From Heliocidaris tuberculata (lineage: Eukaryota > Echinodermata > Echinoidea > Camarodonta > Echinometridae), in the NCBI GenBank assembly GCA_025618425.1, contig CM046846.1:1161142-1225141 (forward strand): a DNA stretch of 64,000 bases. Direction: 5' to 3'. Position numbers and translations under genes: made by a program. The notes under the pieces are model-generated. The model did not search any database, was not told where the DNA came from, and worked only from the letters and a program-made list of their open reading frames with translations. Shown here piece after piece: positions 55,640 through 64,000 of this stretch (positions are counted from its first letter, which is position 1; each line of letters begins with the position of its first letter).

Positions 55640-56404
55640 CTTTTATATTCAGATTCAGATTTAGATTTTAGATTTTATTTCATTACATTTTCATTTTTCA
55701 AAGTATATAACAATAAGTATTATGAATCTGACAATATTCAAAATATTTGACAACACAACTTAGTGCATAAACATTTTTCGATCATTACAAGCAAAACAAA
55801 GTGCATTAAAGTTTGAGTTGTGAGAGAAAAAAAAGTAACATCAATGAAGACTACTTAAGATTAATTTTATGAAAATGAGAATGAAAACAGAGACCAGCTT
55901 AGAAGCAAAGCTTGTAGAAGCGCTGGTCCCTGGCAAAAAGATGAAGCATGAATACAGTACATAAAAAGAACTAGACTGGGCAATCATGCATAAAATGCCC
56001 AATAAAAGGGAAAAAAGAAGAAGACAGATACATGGCCTTGGAAAGCAAACAAATTATAGACATAACACACTTGCTATAGAAGAGAAAGCACTGAGAAATA
56101 TTGTAAACACAAAAAGCTGGAAATAGTAATAGGAAAATAGTAAAGTTTTAAAGAAGTAAACTTTACAAAAGACGGAACAAGAATGACAAAGTGACAGGTG
56201 GGGGTTAGGACGGGAGGGTGGGAAAGGGACAAGATCTTGAAGGTTTCATTTCGTCTTTAGATTTTGCTACACAGGTAAACAACTGTCGTCATCAGGATCA
56301 CTGAGGGATCAATGTTCATAAAAAGCAATTAGTGATTTTTTCAATTTACGTTTGAACGTACTTAAACTTATACTGTCTCGTATATTTAAAGGGAGGGAAT
56401 TCCA
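55640..56404 (-). mobile_element. LINE copy D, 3' segment
   Basis: On the minus strand it opens with coding sequence WNSLPLNIRDSISLSTFKRK LKKSLIAFYEH-stop (56404 back to about 56300). This is the C-terminus of a LINE ORF2 of the same kind as 1249-1596. A 3' UTR with the hairpin 55892-55928 follows, then a tail of AATCT/AAATCTG-like units near 55645-55675. It forms one insertion with 56405-56931 (see findings). Confidence 0.75.
55892..55928 (-). ncRNA. LINE 3'-UTR stem-loop (copy D)
   Basis: GACCAGC (55892-55898) pairs with GCTGGTC (55922-55928). The loop contains AGAAGCAAAGCTTG, the conserved core also seen at 1801-1823 (reverse complement), 36925-36936 and 50511-50523. Confidence 0.62.
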
Positions 56405-56931
56405 ATAATAGATAATAAACTTTCATGGAAGCATCATATTGATAATGTATGTAAATTGATATCCAGAAACATTGGTATGATTAATAAACTCAAATGGTCT
56501 TTTCCGCCAAATATTCTTTTATCACTATACTCCACACTGGTTTTACCATATCTTAATTATGGAATATTAGCATGGGGAAACAGTGCGGCATGCCTGTTAG
56601 ACAGAGTTTTTTTATTACAGAAAAAGGCTATGCGAATTATAAGTAATGTTAATTATCGCCACCACACAGATGGTCTGTTTCACTCTAATAATGTACTAAA
56701 AATTTATGATATTTATCGCCTCAATCTTGCTGTACTTATGTTTCAGTATCATAACCACGAATTGCCCACTGTCTTCAATAATATATTTACAGTAAATAAC
56801 GAAATCCATCATTATCCCACTAGACAAATAAATCTGTATCACTTGCCAAGAACTCGTACAGCATTAACCCAGAATACTTTTTCATTTACTGCTCCTAAAT
56901 TTTGGAATTCCCTCCCTTTGAACTTGAACAA
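56405..56931 (+). mobile_element. LINE copy D, inverted 5' segment (ORF2 C-terminal region)
   Basis: Open from about 56408: DNKLSWKHHIDNVCKLISRN, IGMINKLKWSFPPNILLSLY, YLNYGILAWGN, LLQKKAMRII...FHSNNVLKIYDIYRLNLA, YPTRQ...FTAPKFWNSLPLN. This is the region after the reverse transcriptase catalytic motifs in CR1/Daphne/L2-like LINEs. It stops matching at the point where the minus-strand segment begins. The ORF to 57007 reads into flanking DNA. Confidence 0.82.
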
Positions 56932-57042
56932 AAAGTTGTTTTTTAAAGGGATGTGCATCTGGGATAATAATCACATATACGTGCATGATGAGGTAGAAAA
57001 TCTTTGAAACGGAATGATCCGTTTTTAGCTCCAATCGACAGA

Positions 57043-57077
57043 GAGAGAGAGAGAGGGGGGGGGGGGGGGGGGGGGAG
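57043..57077. repeat. (GA)n followed by a G run
   Basis: GA units then about 22 Gs. 57078-58080 otherwise shows nothing supported; the ORF at 57850-58164 is unrecognised and ends in a (GA)n tract. Confidence 0.9.
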
Positions 57078-58082
57078 GGAAAGTACATCAACCAACTAAT
57101 CTTTATCAAGTGATGCTGATCTATTCCTTTCACCATGATTGACTCGCATAGCATCCTTCCCCGGATGCAGTATAGTCACACCCTTTAATTTGATCGCCCA
57201 ATTACGTTAAAAGTGCATTTTTGGTTGAAAACATTTAATCTCGATGCAAAATTGTTAAATGAAGTTCTTCTGAACACATAGTTGGTTATTGAGAGTAATG
57301 GAGTATACGACATTCGAGTTGTTCTTTCTAATTTTATAATATTTGGGGCGCTGTCTGAACGCGAAGGGATAGCAGTGTTAGCATGTATAAACATGATAAA
57401 CAACGAATATTCATTATATGGTTATAGTTACAAAGAGAAATCTATCAGAAAGAAGGAAATCATGGTTATCCACTTCTTATTAGACGAATGATTGCTTGCG
57501 CTTACATTTAAAAAGCATACAAAAAAGGTGCAACTAAATTCAGAAGACGGGGTCCGTAAGATGATATACAAATATTCGAATTCTCTACAAAAATCTATTT
57601 CGTTTCCACGACTTATAATCATTCCCTTGGCCTATAAGTCGTTCACTCGTTGAATAAGTCATTGGAACAACTGAGAAAATAATATATGGTTTGCATGTCA
57701 TTTCAGCTCAGGGGCTATATAAAGAAGATCTCGAGGGACATAAAAGTAGGCGTGGCGACCTGATTAAGTTTGTAATAACTGCACTTTCTTCTGCAAGCTG
57801 CCGTGCGAGGTAGAATATAGACACCTTATTATAATAGGTTAGATTTAATATGATATGTTGTCCATTTCTATCAGCTTTGACGTACCAATTTTCGATCCCG
57901 TCTTATTTTGGATCTGCTCTTAACCGTGTCCACTTGCGTGTTTTTCGTCATTTATCTCGGGATTTTTCTGATTATTGGAGAAAACCTCATATAGTGGTTG
58001 TTTTCTTGCCCTTGAAGTTGCGTTCTTCATTTCTTATTGATCTTGCTCTTTCGGAAAGATTGCATGACATTTTTAATAAAGA

Positions 58083-58083
<1 letters not shown>

Positions 58084-58137
<54 letters not shown>
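58084..58137. repeat. (GA)n microsatellite
   Basis: About 25 GA dinucleotides. Confidence 0.96.
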
Positions 58138-61100
58138 AAAAACAACAACAGACAGATGGGATAAAAAAAATTATTAACATCCGACAACAAATAAGAGATA
58201 ATCTCTGTGGTAGTTTGGTGGTTTCACACACATTATATAAAAGGAATTATATTGCACCCCACACGCAATAAGGGTATAAAGATGTGTGATTCGAAAGGCA
58301 GTCCCAGTATAATTAGAGATTTGTAGAGACATGTGCAACAATAATGTTCATGATAATACTATTTATTTTATTACATTATTTTTTTTATTTTTTATTATTA
58401 TCATTACAACAGACAATATAGCGGATACTTATTCATAACATTAAGATACATTTTTCTAGAGAATAAATGCTCCTCATCTAAATGTTTTCTTCGTCATTTA
58501 AAACAATGGACAGTCGTATAGACCATCTGCATTTAGATTTGTCCTCGCCTGTTGGGGAAATCCCTGAACTATAGGCCCTAATGGATTGGTATCCCTTTAA
58601 ATCCCGTCAATCTTAAGGAAACTCAAGATACATTTTGTATTTTGAAGATAGCGCCAGGGGCTAGCCTCTTACTGAAAATTACATTTAAATCTACCTTCAT
58701 GTCCCTTAGAGGTTTAAATGAAGGTTGAGAACTTTTCAGGTTGTCCTTCATTCTGTTGTCTGAGCTGTGATTGTTTTATTTTTAACATTTTTTTTAACAT
58801 AAATTATTGTTTGCACTGCCCCTTCCGTTCATAATCAAAATATCAAACAACGAATCGTTTATAATAAAACCATTCCCATTGATTATAGATTTGTTTAAAA
58901 TATTCTCATAAATGTGACAAGTTTTTTTGCTGAACTTCTAAAAAGAGACAGTTGAGTTTGAAACTAATATGAAAAGGAGTGAGGGTAGATATGTTGTTCT
59001 GACATATGATACACCAACACGCGTTTTATTATACTTGCAATGAGCCATTTTGAATTTCACATTGATATATTGATATATTGATATATTCTTATCCATCCAA
59101 AGACGTCGCTTTTTTCCGATATTAATGTTTGACATTTCTGGATTGAATTCATTTAGAGAGAGATGATATATTCGGCGCCAGTTTAAGTATAAGTAAGCAC
59201 TCTCATTTTACTCGACTTGGATACTTGTGCAGCATACGCTGATTAATCGCTTTAAATCAAGTAAAGTTAGGAGGATTAATAACTTGCGGGATCTGTATGG
59301 TCCTAATTGATCACCAAATTGACCGGATGGAGGAAAGTAGAAGCCTAAGAGGTGTTGTTAATTAGACTAGCCTTCCTTGCTGATATATTCACATCTTAGG
59401 ATGATATAGGCTTTTTTGCCTTGTGTAAGAGGCAGGGGCCGATCCAGGATTTTGTGAAGGGGGGGGGCACAATGCGGTAGAATTACACTATTATTGGGGA
59501 AATATTTTGACCTGTGTACTTAAGGTATGCCGATTGGGTAACACAAATGGGGGGTGGGGGTATGGGCCGCTTGTGTTCCCTATATCCATCACAGGTATGA
59601 AAGTTTTTAAGCAAGGAATTATTTTGACTTAACACCTAATTCTGACCTAATAAAAGATGCTTGACCTAGTTTTTAACTCGAAATGTTTGTATTCGGATAA
59701 GAATTTAATACATTACCACCCTATAGAATGAAAGTTGCTGAAATGTACCTGGGGGAAAAGAAGATGATTACTTTGATGATGATGAAAATGAAGAAGAAAA
59801 GGTAAGAAGAGAAAATAAGGACAAGAATTAAACCAACAACAACAACAACAACAAAAGCCACCCCAAATGAAGAGGAGAGGAAAAACTAACAGAGATGTAG
59901 AGGCCAATATAGAATGAAGATGGAGAGGGAGATAACTATCAATAAAGGTAATTCAATGAGATTAAGCAGGGGTAACAGATTCAGAATGATGGATCAAAAA
60001 GCGACAAAATTGAAAATAAACCTGATTATATGCCAAAGGGCACGAGAGAGACGCTGCCGACGGAAGATGACGATTATTCTCATCCCTGCTCGTAAAAAAC
60101 CTACATTGAAATTATGATGAGAAACAGCCTACACAGCTGTTTTTATATGCCTGTTCAGCCATTACATCAAATGACACTGCTTTAACATGCGCCGTTCATT
60201 CCCCAAGTGGCTATTTTGCGTGCCCCGTGTTGGTAGTGCTAAGCGCTTTTCCATTTATTTGAGGCCCGTGTTTCAGGCGCCGTTGCTCATGGGTGAGATA
60301 GATATTTGAGACGTGTCAGGGTTGAAGGCGCAATGATTGTGTGCAGGATATGGTATTCTAAGCTAGTGAAGGAGCAGCACAGTGCACAAAACTGACTCGA
60401 AAAATGGCGCCATATACAGTAGAGAAAGTTAGAGAGAGAGGGAGAAAAAAAAGGAATTGAATATATAGGATGAAGAAATATCATAATCAGGGTAATTCAG
60501 TGAGTGGGGAATTAATGTTCGATTACGCAGAACGAATAATCCTAAAATCACTAATGGGAATATTTAATTGTATTTCAATATCATTTTACCCACTAAATAA
60601 TGTTTTCCATCATCTCTTGAACTGATTTTTCATCATGTATTCAAAAAGTCAAATAATTATTCCCTATAACCCTCATTTATTTATGTGATATGTCTATGTA
60701 AAGCCTCCTGTTTTCGGGGGAGGGGTTCAAATTACTGAGAAACATAATTATTTGTTATTGAAGCAACAATTTCATTGTATTGTTGATGACTTATGTTTGT
60801 AATTATGTAATGTACTCTTTTTAATGTACTTGCCTAATAGGCTTCTGCTCACATGTACATGTATTTTTTATTGTTGTGGAGCATAAAATGATTACTGATT
60901 ACTGATATTTACGGTTAGAGATATTCTACGCTAAGATATCCCTTCAAAGAATGAGAGGAGATGAACAAAATTGATTTGTGAGATGGCGGGAAGAGATATT
61001 GGTTGATTATTATGATTATAGTCCTCAAAATATAGGTCAAGGGCGTATCATGATGGATATTAATAAACAGGTGAAGCAGCAAATAGAATAGATTTTGATT

Positions 61101-61740
61101 AAAGCTCGCATCGATAGCATCAACCTATGATTAAAAAAACTCGATTTAAATCATGCGTATAAAGGATTAAGGATGGATTGCTTTCTTTTACATGCCTTAA
61201 TGACGATCAGTTTATTTAATGACATTTGCAGACTTTATGCATACACTCAGAACCCTGTTCCGTGTAAACAATACAAAATGACATTTTTTTGTAAAATCAA
61301 TCAAAGATTGATTTTAATGGACTGGAAGAAATGCAAGAAATGAAAAATAAAGTACAATATTTCACCAAAACTAACGATTCATAAAAGAAAAAAGGAAAAC
61401 TGATTCATGTTTGTTGAAGTCCATTTGCAAAACTTTGATATAAAATAATTTTTTATCATTCCAAATTTTGATACAAATTATAATCAATTAGCTTGAAACC
61501 TTCCAATATTTGGCTTTCAAGCATTTTTTGATAAATCCGTTTCATTTCTTATTTGAAAACAATATCACCTTTAAAGGCTTTCATAATGTATTGTGAGAGC
61601 TGCAAGGATTTGAAAGTCTTTCAAGAAGAGAAGAGAAGAGAAGAGGAAAGAAGAGAATATATATTTCTACCATCAGCTAATGATAGGAGCCTTTTACATT
61701 TAAGTGTTTTCTTATATTAGCGATCCCAAGGCACTATTGG
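58138..61740. other. Intergenic sequence; one poly-G MITE end near 59433
   Basis: CAGGGGCCGATCCAGGATTT followed by G9CAC at 59433-59472 is one end of the GGCGGATC family. A TTGATATA triplet repeat lies at about 59061 and GAAGA units near 61626-61655. No gene recognised. Confidence 0.5.
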
Positions 61741-62020
61741 GGTTTCAATTCCGTTGTTATTGTACCTCGTATTCTTTATTGTTTGTAATTGTTATGCTCT
61801 TTGGGTTTCTGGAAATGAATAAACTGAAATGAAATAAAAGAAAATACAATAAAACAAAATAAGATAAGGTAAGATCAGATTTGGTTTCAATTCTGTTGTT
61901 ATTGTCGGTCTTATTCTCGTATTCGTTGTTATCTTTATGCACTTATGCTCTTTGCGTTCCTGAGAATGAATAAACTGAAATGAAATAAAAGAAAATAAAG
62001 TAAGGTAAATAAGATTAAAG
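61741..62020 (+). repeat. Two tandem copies of a LINE/SINE-like 3' tail
   Basis: GGTTTCAATTC.GTTGTTATTGT ... TTATGCTCTTTG.GTT.CTG and GAATGAATAAACTGAAATGA followed by AATAAAAGAAAAT occur twice, about 145 bp apart. AATAAA followed by A-rich tails suggests retrotransposon 3' ends. Confidence 0.55.
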
Positions 62021-62127
62021 GAGTTAGAATGAAATGTTAATGGGAATGATTCAATTGAAATAAAATAAGCCAAAATGAAGTACTGATAAAGCAACATGGT
62101 CTAATGTAGTTGATTCGGCCCAGATAA

Positions 62128-62258
62128 TTCAGTTTAATTCAGTTCACTTCAATTCAGTTCAGTTCAATTCATTTCAATTGTATTCATTTCAATTCAATTC
62201 AATTCAGTTCATTTAAATTCATTTAAATTCAGTTCAATTCAATTCAATTCAATTCAAA
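62128..62258. repeat. (TTCAA)n-like microsatellite
   Basis: TTCAATTCAGTTCAATTCAA-type pentamers over about 130 bp, directly before a SINE. Confidence 0.93.
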
Positions 62259-62261
62259 AAA

Positions 62262-62626
62262 GTGTCGTGGTCTAGTGGATACGTCACCGGACTGTGGATC
62301 ACATGATTCGCTGTTCGAATCCCGCCGCGGCACTAACGTCCTTTGCATGGTAAGACATTAGTCTACATTGCCACTCTTACCCATGCATGCAGGAGATAAT
62401 GGGTGAGGATTGCCGAAAGTCAATATGACTGTTTTTGCCACTGCCCTGTACATGCATGCTATTGTGAACGATGCAAAATGGTAGGAATGCTCCCTAAGGA
62501 GCGGAGATGGTGCGCACTTGTGTGCGGGCTTGAAATCCAATGACCAGGGGTAATTGTAAAGCGCATTGAAGTATATTCAAATAATGCGCTATATAAATGT
62601 AATATATAACTATTATTATTATTATA
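62262..62626 (+). mobile_element. tRNA-derived SINE with (ATT)n tail
   Basis: GTGTCGTGGTCTAGTGGATA (A box) and CTGTTCGAATCCCGC (B box) form a tRNA-like head. The body ends AAAGCGCATTGAAGTATATT, ATAATGCGCTATATAAATGT, then (ATT)n. No introduced gaps are needed, so the copy is close to full length. Confidence 0.87.
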
Positions 62627-62636
62627 AAGATGTAGG

Positions 62637-62722
62637 GTTCGGGTTAGGGTTGCAGTTGGGTTGTCAGTTAGGATTAGGATTAGGATTAGGATTAGGATTA
62701 GGGTTAGGGTTAGGGTGAGGTA
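62637..62722. repeat. Interstitial telomere-like repeat
   Basis: GGGTTAGGGTT, then TTAGGA repeated five times (62668-62697), then TTAGGG three times (62698-62715). TTAGGG is the usual animal telomere unit; the TTAGGA block is a homogenised variant. Confidence 0.85.
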
Positions 62723-62798
62723 TAGTGCTTGGTCCAGGGTTGAAGTTTAGAATTCGGTTAGTGTATGGAATAGACAGGGATTAATTGTCGCTGGAGCA

Positions 62799-63229
62799 TT
62801 AACCCTTTCAGGACAGGAATTATTTAAGGGCCAGATTGATCACATTTTGTTCTTCAAATTGGCAACAATTTTTATTTATTTTAATTTTATTTATTTTTTT
62901 TTTAGTACTACATGGTTCTATTAAGGTGTAATGTCTTTTAAAACAATATATATAGAGTTGGAAATTTTGTCGAAAAGTTGAAAAGATTGCCAATTTTGAC
63001 AAAAAGCAATGATTTTGAACCTCTGAATGTGTTGCCAATTTAAGGATTTTAAAGCTTATTCTCGTTTTTAAAATTCTTGGCATCAAAGGTAAAAATGGTC
63101 ATGCAACAAAAATGGACATAGTGTGTGCAGAAATTTTTGCTCTTTCTTCTCATGCATCTGGTATATTTTTTAGAGCTCTGAATCAAAAGTTAAACCACAA
63201 AATGTGGTCAGTTGTCTCCCAAGGGTTAA
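62799..63229. mobile_element. Possible TTAA-flanked element with TTAACCCTT ends
   Basis: TTAACCCTTTCAGG at left and CCCAAGGGTTAA at right, with CACATTTTGT/ACAAAATGTGG inside the ends. Inverted similarity is weak beyond that. Confidence 0.45.
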
Positions 63230-63624
63230 TGTCGTGCAACCATGCATTCTTACTACAGCGAAAAACAAGATATGGAAAGTGCTTTAAACCTAACACCCGC
63301 GTGTGTTGTGACACAAGTTGGCAGGATTTGTCACGACGCGTATAATGTTTCATTAAAAAGTAATATTCTTTCCACATTATCGCCTCTAAGGTTCATTAAT
63401 TTCTAATCATAATTAGTATGCAACTAGCTTCTTCCCCGGTCTCATCATAATATATACCCGGTACTATAAACTTGCCTCTGATATATCATAACTGCCATCT
63501 TCTTCGAACAGGACTTTGTTTACTTTTGTTTAATTTCCATTCTATATAAGTGAAGTTACCTCTTGGTTTTATCTTCTGCTTGTATGGTTTTGTATCGAAT
63601 TTACACAAAACGGTATACTGCACA

Positions 63625-63793
63625 CAGTGGCGGATCCATGATTTTGTGAGGAAAAGGGCACAATATTCTGACAAGCAAAAAGAAAGAAAAAAAGGTCATC
63701 AGCGTTTTTAATGTCTAAGTTTTACTCCAATTTTTTTTTTTTTTTTTTTGCCAGAGGAAGGGCAAGGGCCCCCGCCCCCTGGATCCGTCCCTG
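63625..63793. mobile_element. GGCGGATCC MITE
   Basis: CAGTGGCGGATCCATGATTT at left and CCCCCTGGATCCGTCCCTG at right, with the typical GGGCACAATATTCTGACAAG interior and a T19 run. Confidence 0.8.
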
Positions 63794-64000
63794 AATATAC
63801 ACACATTTAGCGATGTTGACTTACCAAATCTGGAGAAAATAAACGTATATGAGAGATAATTATAAGCTTGCTAAAAGACCGTAAGATTTGAAAGACATGT
63901 AACAAGTCAAGCAATTATGAAATTTATGTATCCATGTTTAATCACGATGATAGTAAATCTAAACAATACTTTATATTCTTAAAACTTTATCAAATGATTA

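Noticed and set aside
56456..57007. 183-codon ORF as a host gene
   Set aside because: It matches the C-terminal region of LINE ORF2, is 5'-truncated and runs into flanking DNA.
57850..58164. 104-codon ORF ending in Arg-Glu repeats
   Set aside because: The first 75 residues match nothing I recognise, there is no splice context, and the end is a (GA)n translation. Left as unassigned sequence.

Overview
This is eukaryotic nuclear DNA from an animal. It is AT-rich, has short exons separated by introns of about 0.4-4 kb, and is packed with short foldback (MITE-like) elements, tRNA-derived SINEs and the 3' ends of non-LTR retrotransposons. The SINE bodies ending in 'GCGCTATATAAATG' plus (ATT)n, the many GGCGGATC-ended poly-G/poly-C elements and the TTAGGG-type interstitial repeat suggest a marine invertebrate deuterostome. 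A sea urchin or other echinoderm is my best guess; this rests on remembered repeat types, not on a search.

Region 1 (1-18.6 kb, + strand) holds one confidently identified gene, an orthologue of vertebrate PGM2/PGM2L1 (alpha-D-phosphohexomutase family). Thirteen exons with GT-AG borders and compatible phases join into a 522-residue C-terminal protein with the phosphoserine loop, metal loop, sugar loop and phosphate loop. The N-terminal exons lie upstream of the window. Its introns carry a LINE 3' end, at least ten foldback elements, a degenerate satellite with three insertions, a SINE, and two relics of duplicated PGM2 exons. One relic heads a roughly 55-bp tandem array whose last unit contains the working splice acceptor of exon 9 (numbering within the window).

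Region 2 (18.6-31 kb) has the probable 3' UTR, then intergenic repeats: a SINE, several TTAA- or TA-flanked foldbacks, and a roughly 124-bp tandem array.

Region 3 (31-33 kb) has one isolated exon-like ORF of an unidentified gene. It is followed by a very young inverted repeat (arms about 270 bp, about 99% identical). Each arm folds on paper into a complete minimal type-I hammerhead ribozyme, as in the terminal repeats of Penelope-like elements. This is the most interesting signal in the window.

Region 4 (33-64 kb) shows no convincing host gene. It contains simple repeats, nested foldbacks, a tandem array split by 2 kb of insertions, a CpG-rich patch near 38 kb, LINE 3' ends that share a stem-loop with a conserved loop but different stems, one LINE copy with the exact layout of a twin-priming (5'-inverted) insertion, several SINEs and an interstitial telomere-like repeat.
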